Shown here: positions 1 through 64,000 of the stretch, one piece after another
How positions within the stretch are numbered: the first letter of the stretch is position 1
How the letters are laid out: the number at the start of each line of letters is the position of its first letter
Assembly: GCA_037039925.1 (NCBI GenBank)
Contig: JAXRKP010001093.1
Span: 5,001-69,000 of the forward strand
Source: Doris montereyensis
Lineage: Eukaryota; Mollusca; Gastropoda; Nudibranchia; Dorididae
Length of the DNA stretch: 64,000 nt
Direction: 5' to 3'
Notes under the pieces: model-generated
What the model saw: the letters and a program-made list of their open reading frames with translations, nothing else
What the model was told of the DNA's origin: nothing
The model's database searches: none
Made by a program: the position numbers and the translations under genes

Positions 1-467
1 GATAGTGAAAGGCCCTGCAGAGAAGTGTAGTGTGAAACTGGTGTATGTGTGTGTGTTTTTGGAAAAGCAAGTCCATGTGATGGGTGTATTGCAAAGAAAT
101 CAAAGTGCATCTAGATCTAGTACCTGCTTGGTGTATTGTAATATTTTACAGGTAGTTACTGGCACCAACAACAAAAAAACAAGCAGAAACACAAATGAGA
201 TTTTTGGCCATTTGTGGAGACAAAATGGACTAAAAAACTAGGAACACTTGGATTTATAGAAAGGACAAGAGCTCGTCGCAGACAACACACCTCATAGCCT
301 ACATAACGGCGTTAAGACAAAATACGTCCGATATCCCCCATCAAGTCGGATTTTACAAGAAGCACTGAACACAGAACAACATAGTGAGGCATGGTCGGCA
401 ACGTCTTGAATAACGCTAGCCACAAATGATGATGATGAGGAATATATAATAATATATTTTACATATA

Positions 468-1275
468 CAGTAGTCTCCGCCAAATTGCACATCGCCAAAA
501 TGCACGTTTCGTCATAATGCACGACTGTTTCATATAACCGAATTTTACAACGCTAATTACCCCATCAAAATGCAACAACAGCTGGCTTGACTTCGTCAAA
601 AATGCAACATGTTTTTGCAAGTACGTCTTCAATTGGTTGCATTTAAAGAGTGTATTCGTATGAAAAATAACTCAATAACGTCTTTTGCCTCGTCCAAGTA
701 ACAAAATCTGCAACGCACGTGTGTGTGTGTGCGTGTGTGTATGTGTGTGTGTGTGTTTGGCATCTAGATCTGTGTTAACTACATGCACACGACAATGCCA
801 GTCTTGGCTGTCTCAGCTCTTGTCACCCTGCCTGTTTCCTCCCCGACTCGGCCGTCGACGATGGTCTGCCACTGCCAGACAAACACTCTGATCGGCTCTC
901 TCTTTGAATACGGTGAAAAATCCGAGAAAGGTCTTGTGTCACTTTTATGACATGCGTGTCAGCAAATAAAAATGTATTCCTCCAAGTTGTCGAATATCTC
1001 CACCATCCCATCCCCTCCTGTAGTCATGAGTGAAAGAAGATTGAACAATCTGTGAGAAGAGGTCTTATTCTTAAACCAAGTAACAACGACAAAACCCAAA
1101 CGATTAGGCTACAAACAACTAGCAAAACAAAAGAGTTAATGTCCACCCAAGAATGGCAATGTAAAAACATGTAGTGGGTTGGGGTCCTTGACTCCATCAA
1201 AATGCACCTTCGCCAAAATACATCATCTTTTTTGTCACCCGAGGACCTTGAATTTTGGCGGCTGTTTTTTCTGAT
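468..1275. repeat. TA-flanked MITE (copy A)
   Basis: The left end reads TACAGTAG and then CCGCCAAATTGCAC; the right end carries the near-inverse TTTTGGCGG. Inside are short subterminal motifs of the type AAATGCAC in both orientations. A second copy lies inverted at 24527-25257 and shares interior sequence. A TA target and a CAGTAG start fit non-autonomous pogo/Tigger-like elements of the Tc1/mariner superfamily. No transposase is seen. The right boundary is approximate. Confidence 0.6.
717..757. repeat. GT microsatellite
   Basis: Imperfect (GT)n run, about 40 bases, inside MITE copy A. Confidence 0.9.
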
Positions 1276-1404
1276 TTTTGTCATTTTGTTTATTCTCCCT
1301 TCTGTTCCTTACTGTTCTCTTTTCCTGATTTCTTCTCGTCTTTGCCTTCCTTTCCATTTGCCTTCGGCTCTTCCTTTGCCATATCGTGTTTTAAGTTTGT
1401 ACAG

Positions 1405-1500
1405 TATTGACCATACTCGTTTCTTGTCTGACGAAGGGTTATACCTAAAACGTCAGGTGTCTGCTCTGTCTTATTTGGAGAAGTTGTCAGTGTCAATCCT
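1405..1500 (+). repeat. Fragment of hammerhead-like dispersed repeat
   Basis: It contains GTCTGACGAAGGGTTATACC followed by a degraded form of the GAAACGTC core, then a stretch resembling the downstream part of the family (TCTGTCTTATT). It is the most diverged member of a family also seen at 10545, 42056, 45312, 57282, 57950 and 63780. Confidence 0.6.
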
Positions 1501-1789
1501 AAGGCTCTTGGTCAAGGATTTTGGTGTCCACATAAATCGTACCTAACCACTTACCATTATTGGTCCTAATAAAAATGGCGGCCCTCACAGTGCAAGAGTT
1601 GTCATCACTCCTAAGGTGTGTTTGTGAGAGAAACTGATAAGACAAAAAATAACTAGATCTAATCGAGTTGTGAATGCAGAAACAAAAGCAAAACACAAAT
1701 GATGATTTAATGTTTGCATTGATTCTAACATGTATTCTTAGGCCTAGAGCTACCGTAGCTTATAGTTAGTTCAGGCACTCACAAGGTGT

Positions 1790-1910
1790 GACTTTCTTTG
1801 AAATGAGCTGCCTGCAGATGGACCTAACTTTGCCTGAGATCGGGGGATGGGTGGTGGTGTGGGTCAGGGTTAGGGACGGTGATAGTGTGTGCTTGACTAT
1901 GGTAGTCTAT
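1790..1910 (-). repeat. Dispersed repeat, inverted copy of the 50160-50530 unit
   Basis: Read on the minus strand it begins with CTACCATAGT, continues with CACACTATCACC and ends near GGCAAAGTTAGGTCC. The same words in the same order occur in two tandem units at 50160-50530. Confidence 0.6.
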
Positions 1911-2918
1911 CCCATTTATTAGTCATTTCATTTTCTGACCAAGAGAAACGGGCATAATCGCACTTTAGCACCGCCAGGCAGTATCGAACTTGAAAATAGT
2001 TAAAAGATAGGCTACTGTTCGCAGTATATCGCCGACCTAACTCACTGAAAAAAGCGATCATGCTCTCACTCTGTCTCGTCAACTCAGCCTAACTGACCAC
2101 AATGTAGGCTAGCCTACTCCTACCGTGATACTGATACTACTGATTCCTCTCTCACTTCTCACTGATCACAAGTCTCCGTGGCCGAGTCTGAAAAAAAATA
2201 TATTGACATGACCGTTGGACACTTGGTGGTGCTCTCTCACCTCAATCTCGCCACTCCGTGAGGCTTACCCTACTACATACATCTCTGTTCTGTGGTCCCA
2301 TCTCCTCTCGGCCAAACTCCGGGAATGAGACTTTCAGAGAGATACATTTTTCTTAAATAGATTTCCACAGCTATAAATACTGAGGAGGGAGTGGGGGAGG
2401 GTGTTCTGCATTAAAAGAAACAGTGTTCCTATGTCGATACTTGAATATATTTATGCTCCTTGTGTCAGCCTTCTTCAAGATAGCATACCAACGCAATTCT
2501 TATTTTCTGATGGGGAATAATAATAATATTATTTTATCTCCTTACTGGTTCTGTTTCTCAGTTGTATCCTCTTCTTGAGAAAAGTGGGGGTTCAGAGGGG
2601 CTATTTACCGTGCATGAAAAGTCAGGGCGACGGACACACACGTGGGAGTAATAGGAAGACGAATTGAAGCCCCGCTTGCCTGGCCCAAGTTGTCACCCTA
2701 TTATTACTCTCATTTTAGAATCGCTGCAGTGTATTTTTCGTTTCATTTACCATGGTCAGCGGTGCTAAAGTGGGAGTGGATTGGGTAAATATCAATGAAA
2801 TAAAACAGTAAACTCTCCAAAGATCTAGATATTGTTTTTTTAGCTGTCATAATTTTTATAAAGGACAATAAAAGTCTTTTACAAATGATCTTTAGTTACC
2901 CATCAAATTTTCTCAAAC
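1911..2918. other. Upstream flank of CNOT11
   Basis: No open reading frame or repeat family is recognised. There is an AT-rich stretch from about 2500, with TATA-like words but none that can be singled out. The CNOT11 promoter is expected here but cannot be placed. Confidence 0.4.
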
Positions 2919-22052
<19,134 letters not shown>

Positions 22053-22175
22053 TTATGAAGCATCATGACTATTTACCCTTTTCCCTATCTCCCACCCCCT
22101 CCTTTTTAAAAAATGCTTTCTGAAAGTTATCTCTTTTCATTAATATTATTAATAGATATGTAAATATTGTCTTTC

Positions 22176-22181
22176 AATAAA
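22176..22181 (+). terminator. CNOT11 polyadenylation signal
   Basis: AATAAA lies 124 bases after the CNOT11 stop, followed by T-rich and GT-containing sequence (TTTTGTCAATC). Confidence 0.75.
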
Positions 22182-22440
22182 TGTTTTTCATAAGACTTTT
22201 GTCAATCTTCGATTACCAGTCTTGTGGTTTGTCGATTAAATGTTGTGGATTGAATATATTTTTTTAAATGGATGAAAGATTATGTATTTCGGAAAACCTC
22301 TCACAAATCAAACAACACAACTGTACACCATGTTTCTTCAGTATGCAACGTCCTTGTTTACTAGCTTTTGGGGAGAGAGGGGGGGGGGAGAGATTTACAT
22401 ACAATTTTCTCATAAATGACTTTTTTTTTTACTGTTCTGC

Positions 22441-22860
22441 TAAGTAGTCGTACAATTTTCAACAAATTCGCTTGAAATTTGGCACACAGCTGCTTTAAAT
22501 CATTACTAATAAATAGACTCTCGTATGGGATTTTTTAATCTCTTTTTTACTTTTGAGAAATTCATGATTTTTGTTAGAAATTTGAGAGAAATTAATCTCC
22601 TTCTTCAATTTTTTAAAATTTGTGAAATGAAAACTATACAACATAGAAAAAATGATGTGAGAAATTCAGGAAATTGGTTTTAACTTTTTATGTACAAATA
22701 CAAAATTATAAACCTCTAAAATAAAAACTTTGAATATTGCCAAAATTGACCTAGTTTTGCACAAGAAAATCAACATGGCGACCGTTTCCATGGCAACTGA
22801 ACTTTCAAAAAGGACTTTCACTAATTGTTTCCTCTAATTTCACTTATGAAGCTTGAAGTT
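22441..22860. repeat. Old AT-rich repeat ending in a CATGGCGAC / X-box-like motif
   Basis: It starts near CAACAAATTCGCTTGAAATT and GGCACACAGCTGCTTT and ends with AACATGGCGACC followed by GTTTCCATGGCAAC (22784-22797). A diverged relative spans 46790-47160. Confidence 0.5.
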
Positions 22861-23159
22861 GTGTATCTTTTCAAACTAAAAGAAAATCCCCCACAGGATT
22901 CTCAAAGACTAAGCACAACACATCTTGTAAAAAGCTGTGCATAGGTTGTAAATAGGTAAATTTGTAACATTAACTTTACTCCACTGTCCACAGGGCAATT
23001 ATTCAGAGAAGTTCTATGTTCTGAACTGTATCTAGTCCGAGAGAGGAAGAAAGGAAGGAAAGCACCTTGCATTTGTTGCATCTCATCATATGCTCTATGC
23101 TGTAAGCCTAAGGCTCTGCTTCATTTTGTTCAAGTATATATTTTTTGTTGTCGTGGAAA

Positions 23160-23490
23160 GAGGGGACTGGGTAGTCCAGAGGCAAGGTGTCAGCCTCTCA
23201 ACCAAAATGTAGTGGGTTTGAGTGCCACCAACGGTTAAAAAATGTTCTGAAGTTTTTTCGAGCAATATCTACCCCTCCGGTCCAGGTAGGTGGATGACAC
23301 CTAGTTCCATCAAAGACGGACAATTCAAAGAAGGTCCTGTGTGCAGATCACAACACTGTGCACATTAAGATCCCTTTGGCTGTTTACAGGGAAATCCGGG
23401 CAAAATTTAAATTTAAAGAAAATAAAATTCTTTCAGAACCCCCAAGACCACCTAAGTTGTGGATGTGAGTAAATCAAATCAATGAGAATT
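23160..23490 (+). repeat. tRNA-derived SINE
   Basis: GAGGGGACTGGGTAGTCCAG, GGTGTCAGCCTCTC, a decayed B box (GGGTTTGAGTGCC), then AAGACGGACAATTCAAAG and a tail GTGGATGTGAGTAAATC. Same family as 21384. Confidence 0.85.
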
Positions 23491-24526
23491 TTTACAATTG
23501 AAAATAAACCCCCCCCCCCCCCCCCCACAAATTTCAAGGCCAGCAATTTTATATCTTGGATCAGCTAAACCTACTAATACTAACATTACATTAGCACACA
23601 GCAGTCCTTCAGGGGCTGGGTGAAAACCAAAGGGGTTTTATGCATGTAGTCAAGTGCATTTTAGATCCCTGGTTGGTAAAAATTTGAAGTCCAGAAAATT
23701 CTAAGACCATTGAAAGCAAAACTGTTGAAAAGTTTACGTATACATTTGCATGTAACAATAAACATCTATCTGTTGTGAGTTATGCAAACGACGATACAAT
23801 ATTGTGAAATTTACATTCCAAGTTTCAAAATTTCTTGTCCGAGACAAGTTTTAAAATAAATGCCACTGCAACCGTGGTAGCATTACAACTTAAAGGTAAA
23901 GGGGTGGTTGGGTATCCAAAAAGGGAAAAAGGGGAAGGGATGAGGGGGTTCCCAAGCCTAGAGCCATCAATTTAAATTGGATAAACAGACAAAGCCATCT
24001 ACTCCAGTGTCCAGAATATAATTTTCAAAGACGTATGTAAGACTACGTAAGAACTCCAATTACACATAGTTGAAAATGAGAAGCGATGTGATGAGATGAT
24101 AACTTTCCAGCATAAACTACAATTTACTACAAACTCAGTAACCTTATATAATATAATCACAATATGTTTTATTTATAGCAAAACATACATAAGTTTGTAG
24201 CAGGTCTTCTTTGAGATGTTACTCAAAACAAGAGGAAAACAATATATATATAGCAATGACAATAACAATAATAACATAACAATAATAATAATATTAACAA
24301 TCCAATTCAAGCAATTGAAAAAAAAGAGATTTAAATTTAAATTATATATTAATAACATCATGTGATACTAATGCATAAATTTTAAAACTATTACTATTAT
24401 TTATTTATGATACACTGAACTGACTAAATACAGTTGGCCACACTGAGCTTGAACTCGCATGGGTATATTTCTTTAGAATCCAACTAATGGAGTAAACATC
24501 CCAGAAAAAGAAAAGTGGCATGACTA
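23491..24526. other. Intergenic stretch
   Basis: It has a C homopolymer at 23509-23526 and AT-rich microsatellite-like sequence (AATAATAAC) at 24240-24300. No gene is seen. Confidence 0.4.
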
Positions 24527-25257
24527 TGCAGTAGGCTCCGCCGAAATGCATGGTCCACAGGTGACAACAAAATCTTGCATTTTGGCGAAGGTGCATATTG
24601 GCGGAGTCAAAGGCCACGATCCATTACTGTGTATTTACATTGCAATTCTTGTTTGGAATTACATGTAAAGTCTTTAATTTTATGTTTGTTATTGTTTGGG
24701 GTTTGTTATTCGTTGGTTTGAGGACAAAACCCAATAGGCCTTCTCATAGATCTGTTACATTCTTCTCTCACTCAAGACTAGACTACAAGGGGTGATAATG
24801 GTGAAGATTTTCGACAACAAAGTTCTCAGATTTTCTCACCGTGATCAAAGAGAGAGACAATCGGACTGTCTGTCTGGCAGACCTATCGAATGAGGAGGAA
24901 AGGGAAGGTAAGGGTGACCAGAGACAAGACAGCTAAGACTAGTTGAGAGTAGTTGGTTAAAATCTAAATGTCACACACACACTCACACACACACCTGCGT
25001 GGCAGGTTGTGTCACTGGAACGAAGCGAGAAAAGGTTATTATTACTATTACATTTATGTTTCCACAAGAATTGATTCTTTAGATGTAACAAATTAAAAAC
25101 AGACTTACAAAATCAGTTGCATTTTGGCAGAGTCAAGCCAGCCATTGTTGCATTTTGAGGGGGTAATTTGCGTTGTAAAATTCGGTTACATGAAAAAACG
25201 TGCATTATGACGACTTAAGCATTTTGGCGGCGTGCAATTTGGCAGAAACTACTGTAG
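24527..25257. repeat. TA-flanked MITE (copy B)
   Basis: The left end CAGTAGGCTCCGCCGAAATG and right end GTGCAATTTGGCAGAAAC plus TACTGTA form inverted termini. It is an inverted copy of the element at 468-1275, with matching interior blocks such as TTGCATTTTGG and CCAATAGGCC. Confidence 0.75.
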
Positions 25258-26319
25258 TGCAATAGGAAATCCATTCAGCACTATTCTATTTTCTATTTGT
25301 ATTCTTTTTCATTATTTTGGCTAGTCTGTTGAGGTTTTATGGTTGTATTTGTTTGTGTGTGTATTTTGTGTGTCCATCTGCTCACCCTGTTGACTACTAG
25401 AAAAGAAATCAAGTTTACCATTCACCAGGTCTTCTTTGTACTCTTAAATGCATGGCATGCAGGAGAATCACAGAGATAGACAATAGACAGGAGGAAATGA
25501 AAAGAAAAAGTCCCAAACAAACAGAGCAGTGAGGGATTCTTTTCAAGACAAGACAGCAGGTAGTCAAACCCTCCTGTTTTTCTATTCACCACAGCGCCAA
25601 TTGCAGATATTGCAATTTTCAGTCCTATTCTCTTTGCCCCCTTTCTATACAATTACAACATAGTAATGTAATATTTGCTTACACTATTGGAAAGCTCTAT
25701 TTCAAGCCCTTTCCAACCATGTGTTGTGATAGGGAATGTGTGATACAGTGTGCTCTCATACTAATATACTCATATTTAAACAAAGATGCTCTGACTGGAA
25801 AACCAGTATAAAAAAAAAACAGCTCGCGAATACTCCTTTCTCTTTTCACGTTACGTGTTTGATCAATAAACAATAGATTAGTCGAATCAGATTGTACTAA
25901 TAATAAACATTACAATGAATCCCACCGATGTCGAAGTTAAGAGCTACTCTGATGTTTTTAAAGTATTTAACCTTAACACACTTACGTAAAAAAAATCAGA
26001 AAAAACAAGCACACCACTAGAAAACCCATTCAATTTTGCATTAGAAACTACTACTGTACTAGTGTCATTAGTTTCGACTTTCTGAGTCAACATATAAGTG
26101 CTTTATTTTACGCTTTCTCAACCGAAACCTGGTACTGCCTTCCAACTAGATGTAGCAAGCGGAACTGACTGAGCCAAATTTTCTAAAAAAATAATAATAA
26201 TTGTTACTTCATTTAAAATTGTCCTACAGAAATAACTTTGGTATCAAATTTCTCATGAAATAGTTTTGTCCAGTGGTAGCAATAGCTTTTCCATTGCTTA
26301 CATTTGAGATTTGGTTTGG
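25258..26319. other. Intergenic stretch, nothing recognised
   Basis: No gene, RNA or repeat family supported. A 76-codon minus frame at 25422-25652 has no known domain. Confidence 0.3.
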
Positions 26320-26590
26320 ACTACCTAAAGACAGAAGAAAGGGAGAGAACTGAAATTAACACTCTTTGCCATCAAAAATGGTCCGTGCTCAGGATTGGAT
26401 AAAACAGATCATGATCGCTCAAAGAAATTGAAAGGGCTTGTTTGTTTGATGACAAATTGCCTCAACCACCATTACGGTGATCTCAGTGAATTAAGGGGAA
26501 ACAACAAGATAAAAGAGTAAAAGGAGAGAAGTAGGGCCTAACAGTAACAGTAACACCTGCCAACCGGCCATGCAACGAAAGAACAAAAGT
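26320..26590 (-). repeat. Short dispersed repeat, copy 1 of 5
   Basis: On the + strand it contains GGTGATCTCAGTGAATTAAG, GGGAAACAACAAGATAAAAG, GAGAAGTAGGGCCTA and CTGCCAACCGGCC. The same block order recurs at 30020, 39262, 40305 and 56830. Confidence 0.65.
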
Positions 26591-26787
26591 CGAGTTTTTG
26601 AGAGAGAAGTGTTACAAGTAACAAACCAGGTCAGCATGACCATGACCCCTCAACCACATTAACCTGTTTCAGTTTGGCACCATACTATAATTATAATGGA
26701 AGTACGGTCGATTGCGGAATCACAATAGATTTTAAAAAACCTCCCTAAATTCTACAAACGATTAGCAGCATTAGAACAAGTACAGAC

Positions 26788-26793
26788 TTTATT
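26788..26793 (-). terminator. Possible polyadenylation signal of the minus-strand gene
   Basis: On the minus strand CTCAATAAAGTC is followed by a TG/T-rich stretch. It would give a 3' UTR of about 2.8 kb after the stop at 29579. Another AATAAA lies at 28469-28474, so the choice is open. Confidence 0.3.
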
Positions 26794-26954
26794 GAGGGTG
26801 AACGTGGGCAGAATCTAAAACTAAAACACCAGGAAAATTGTTCTATCTACATGAATATTTTTGCTGATTAGACCTGAACAAGCCAATTTCAGAATTAAGA
26901 AAACATCCCGCAATGTAAGTGTGGCCAAGAATGGCTTGCACTTTGAACGAAAGA

Positions 26955-27012
26955 CGAATCAAGTACAGACGAATCAAGTACAGACGAATCCAAGTACAGA
27001 CGAATCAAGTAC
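26955..27012. repeat. 15-bp tandem repeat, about four units
   Basis: GAATCAAGTACAGAC is repeated about four times with one extra base in the third unit. Confidence 0.85.
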
Positions 27013-27049
27013 ATCAGAAAAGTTTATACGTTTTTTTTTTAAATAAGAA

Positions 27050-29578
27050 AAAAGATTCCATTAGAATATTTAATACCTACAAATGGATGATATAGCAACC
27101 AGAACAGTAATACATTTTTGTGACACTTACATTTTACATATTAAAATGTACTGAAATCCTTTAGATGCTACTGCAAGCAAGCTCTCAAATTCTAAATCCA
27201 ATAAAGAAAAATGTTTATATACACTAGATTCAAAACTACTTTCAAGTTAACACTCTCACTATACTTAGAAGTATTCTTAGTACATTGAAAATTAAACACA
27301 TGCAGAGTACATGCTGTACATTATGTACTAAAACATAAATTACAATAATAATTAACATTAACATGTTTACATTTACTACAACAATCAAAAGTACACATTA
27401 TCAAGAAAGAACTGAATGATTCTCTTGCTGATTTGACTTTCCAGTAACAAAAGGTATGTACAAAGATCACATAATCTTTACTGGTTCAATTGCACAATGA
27501 TAAAAAATCTAAATCACTTGATCCATACACAGTACACTAATATTAATAACACATTGTTCATATTTTGACTCAATACACATTCATTTACACACAAAAGATG
27601 TAAACAGACTGTTTCAAACTTCGTATTATTGTTTCTTCTCAAATAATTACAATTACAGACTACTTCACATTACTCTGCAAAAATGCTTTTCAGAAAAACA
27701 ATTTCTCATACATTAAGTATGGTTACGATCATATAAATTAAAAGCTCTGCAATCAATGATTGAGGAATAAACTGGCATTTATCAGACATTCTGTGGTCCC
27801 TCTGCATTATTAATATTATTCACTGTTCCAATGTACTTCGACTTCAGTGACATTGTTGATTGACTGACAGTGGGGGGGGGGGGGGTTACACTAAATAATA
27901 CTAAATGATCCTGTGCCGTGAATGCAGTGTTCTTTGCTGTTAAAAAAATTAAGATACTGCCCTCCACTTGAAAACAGAACTTGAGCAAATGAAGTTGATT
28001 TGTTAAATAACAATTATGTTATGTATAAATATGAGCCATGAGACTGAGAGTACATGCTGATCATTCAAAATACAAACCAAAGTCCTTTTATAAACATGTC
28101 TGGCCGAAAGGTAGAAAAGTGACTTACTTACTCAGATACCAAAAAACTTCAAGTAGTTGGTGGTAACATTCTGGTAAATTAAAATCAAAAGAGCTGAAAA
28201 AAGAATATTTAGTAGCAGTTATTTGTATACACGATGGAAACTATAAATTACTTTCTGCCAAAAAGTGATGACTAATATAATTTTCTAATTGAATGCGTTC
28301 ATCAAGAAAAGAAACAATGAACACCACACAGTTTCATTGTCTAATTTAACTATTCAAAACTTCTGTACATTCAAGACGCTTATGGTGCTTTTATATCTTG
28401 AAGGGACGGCAGTAAAATAGGCTGATTTTGGGTCAACCCATTGAATCCTGCTACACCATTGATTTCCTTTTTATTGAACCGCCGATATCCTTACTTCTAT
28501 TATTAGCCCAATCACATTCCCTTAACTTCCCCAAAACTGACCAGTTAATCCTTCTATGACTGCCCAAAGTACTGATAGAATATTTCTAATTGTTGGAGTA
28601 TTGCCCATGCCGGACGACTTTGACTGCCTATTAGCCGGCCGCTGTTTATCACTCCCCCACGCCCATTACCGTACTCAATCAAAGTAAACAAAAAAATTAA
28701 CTTCAATGAAACACTGGAAGGCAAGACAGGAACAACAGGAGGAATGTCAAGATCGAGATAAGCCGGCTTTTATACAATTTGTTTGTAATTTACTGGCTGT
28801 AAAGGGAATATTGAAACACATGAAGCTGGCCAGAAGAATTTATTTTATGTTGAAGGTCATCATAATGACATCGGGAACCACAAAACAACCCCTATATAAA
28901 ACAAAACAAAACAATCCAACAATGTAGCCATCAATAAACTGTTTGACTTCACTGTCACTACTGTCAGTGCTCATTCACATTTGTCGATTTTTCTTTCAAA
29001 CTCCGCACCACACACTCGAACAACATCCTTATGATAGCAGTACGGTATAGCACAAAATACACCTGTCTTCAAAACAAGTTTTCTCTAAACACTCATCCGG
29101 GAAAAATCTTTAAAGACACGCTATTAAGAGAAAGCAAACAATTATCTATAACGGCACATAATGCATATTTCAGTCCATGTAGAGTTCCTTTGTGCAGCTC
29201 GTTCAGGGCTTAAGGCTCCATTTAGAGCTGAGGCCTATCCCTGGTCCTGTAATATTCAACAGGGCTGGTGACATTATAGGAACATTCCCTGGAGAACCAC
29301 TGGTCTACACATGGGCGAGGTGAAGAAAAATGTTTTTTCAAAGTGTCTTTTCCACGTTGGCCTGGTGCAACTTGGGATTCCATCCCGTGACTGCATGATT
29401 GAGTCTAAGTCAAACCAACATATGCCCTCATCCTTTAAATCCTGGTAAATCTATAATATAATGTAAGGCAAAGATAATCCAAAGCCTTGAGATTCTCTTT
29501 CCCTTATTACGGTTCCATTAAGCCCTTTGAAACAAGCATCAAAGAAGTTTCTACACATTCCTGGTCCCTCATCAAGGG
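27050..29578 (-). other. Probable 3' UTR of the zinc-finger gene
   Basis: AT-rich, non-coding and lacking the repeat families seen elsewhere, directly downstream of the stop at 29579. Assignment as UTR is inference; no transcript evidence is available. Confidence 0.35.
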
Positions 29579-62447
<32,869 letters not shown>

Positions 62448-62505
62448 CTCTGTGGGGACGCCATTGTTGTTGCAGAGTGTTCCTACCTTGAACTTGTGAC
62501 CTATG

Positions 62506-62513
62506 TGACGTCA
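62506..62513. promoter_or_regulatory. CRE-like palindrome upstream of the zinc-finger gene
   Basis: TGACGTCA lies 59 bases upstream of the first ATG. It is the perfect CREB/ATF consensus. Its position in the probable promoter or 5' UTR makes it a plausible but untested regulatory site. Confidence 0.5.
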
Positions 62514-63779
62514 ATGGCCGAGGACGACAACTCAACTACCGAATAAAACCGCAAAGATAAACGAAAAACCAAACCAAAGATTAGTATAATGTTTTGTTTC
62601 CCCCTTTCGTTTTAATTTCTTTATCACTGTCCCATTTGGAGATCGGATAGGGACATGCCAATACACGCGCCCATGTGAAAAACAACAACAAAAACAACAT
62701 GAATAACGACATCATCATTATCAAAGTATATGTAATGAGCATTGGTAGATACTATTTCATGTGGCATAGACAGCATAGCGAAATATAAACATCTATTGAC
62801 ACTGTTCCATGAAACAACTGAAATTGACATTTCTGTAACTACACAAGAGGCTAAACAAGTCCATAATTTGCAGACAATTGAACATCAAGTCTAGATAGTA
62901 CATGGAAAGCGTACATCGTGCCCTTGCTCAATGATACATTTTAATGACAAAAAAGACCAGCAAACAAACAAACGCACAAAACAAACTCTCCTCAAATATT
63001 GAATGTGCAGTAGGTTAGAATTCAGATGATAACACATGTTGCTATTTTTTGTTGCCTTTTGTTTGTTGTTATTATTGTTGTTGTTTCGTTTGTTTGTTTG
63101 GTTTTTTTTAAGGGTTTTAAAATCTATTCATTAGCTCCTTTCCCCGCCTGCATTTCTTTTCTTCTTCATAATATCAACGCATGAAGGCCTAATATAGACT
63201 AACTCAATCACGACGCATTAAGTCATGTGCGCATAATCTTGAATTTCATTATACCGGTACATGTAATTATAGTTAATCAATTTTTAAATGATATATGTCC
63301 CTTTAATGGGAAGATTTTAGTGCTAAAACGCTACTTTGTGCTATTGCTTAGTTTTATTTCTGTTGGCAGTTCGTTCTATACGGTTACTGTACTGTATTGG
63401 GGGAAAAGGGGGGATTAGCGCGATGTATACATACAGCTGCTTATAGCCCAGACACGTCCACTATAATCTAAATGTGGCTTCTATTAGAAACTTGTAGCAT
63501 TTTGTATTTGATATGACAAGGGCAATTGTAAATACCGATACTTCATCTAAGGAATATATATGGTAGGATTTAACGTAATGCCTGCAAAAATATACAATTG
63601 ATTGTATGTAGCCCATTCAGCAGGACCAAGCGAATAAAACTAAAACTAAAAACAAAGAGAGGTGAACAATTCATTGAGCTGAGTGAGAAACTAATAATAG
63701 TATGATTAGAGCTGCTGAACAGAAACGACAAGATTTGTTCTTTATTATCAGTGGAAACTAACGTCCAACGTTGTGGATG
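62514..63779. other. Upstream flank of the zinc-finger gene
   Basis: It starts with the probable promoter region. Beyond that it is AT-rich, with (TTG)n-like sequence near 63050-63100. No gene recognised. Confidence 0.4.
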
Positions 63780-64000
63780 GCGAAATATGACAATAAGTTA
63801 CAACTCCACTAAAAAAGACAGAACAAACACGTGACGTATCGAGTATAACACTTCGTCAGATAACAAACGAGAACTATCTAGAATCTAGATCTAAGTACTA
63901 CCTCAGGCATCACACTCACACAATGTGATGTCAGAAGAAAAACATAAAGGAGAAATAAAGAAAGAAAAAGACAGTGATGATAAGAAACGTAGCAGAGGGG
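63780..64000 (-). repeat. Hammerhead-family element, cut by the window edge
   Basis: GCGAAATATGACAATAAGTT, ACAACTCCACTAA, ACGTGACGTATCGAGTATAA and CACTTCGTCAGA, then TCTAGAATCTAGATCTAAG and CACAATGTGATGTCAGAAG. Same order as 42056 and 57282. It continues beyond 64000. Confidence 0.85.

Overview
This is eukaryotic, intron-rich, repeat-dense animal DNA, most likely from an invertebrate and probably a gastropod mollusc. That taxonomic guess is inference: it rests on the mix of non-LTR retrotransposons, tRNA-derived SINEs, hAT and piggyBac relics, TA-flanked MITEs and long GA/CT microsatellites, not on a diagnostic gene. No bacterial-type genes, operons, CRISPR arrays or rRNA genes are visible.

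Two conserved nuclear genes lie tail to tail. On the + strand, about 2.9-22.2 kb, is an orthologue of CNOT11 (CCR4-NOT subunit 11). I reconstructed ten exons from splice sites and from protein similarity; it ends at 22052 with a polyadenylation signal at 22176. On the - strand, 62.45 kb down to 29.58 kb, is a gene with a 511-codon acidic, Ser/Asn-rich first exon, at least four scattered C2H2 zinc-finger exons with ZXD-family features, and a chain of low-complexity C-terminal exons ending at 29579. Both genes carry several single-base frame breaks and in-frame stops inside otherwise well-conserved exons. I read this mainly as consensus error in the assembly, but it must be checked.

The introns and flanks are filled by mobile DNA. 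CNOT11 introns hold a SINE split by a 3.46-kb LINE (9.5-13.26 kb), two further LINE or repeat fragments, and a 2.28-kb hAT relic with terminal inverted repeats and a target duplication (17.80-20.08 kb). The intergenic stretch (22.2 to about 27 kb) has a SINE and a TA-flanked MITE. Introns of the zinc-finger gene hold a second LINE family (31-33.5 kb), a nearly complete but broken piggyBac-like element bounded by TTAA (35.66-38.61 kb), a MITE (40.9-41.7 kb), a 1.8-kb satellite with a 22-bp unit (42.97-44.75 kb), a hAT-like transposase relic (48.5-49.9 kb), a 27-bp minisatellite (50.7-51.7 kb) and a 5'-complete LINE fragment (58.5-60.2 kb). One dispersed family, seen at seven loci, has a hammerhead-ribozyme-like core typical of Penelope-like or retrozyme elements. 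It is the most interesting non-genic signal here.

I see no convincing new gene system. The best leads are the hammerhead-like repeat family and its inverted copies, the mosaic minisatellite, a shared YY1-like plus X-box-like motif at the end of an old repeat, and the frame-broken but conserved genes.
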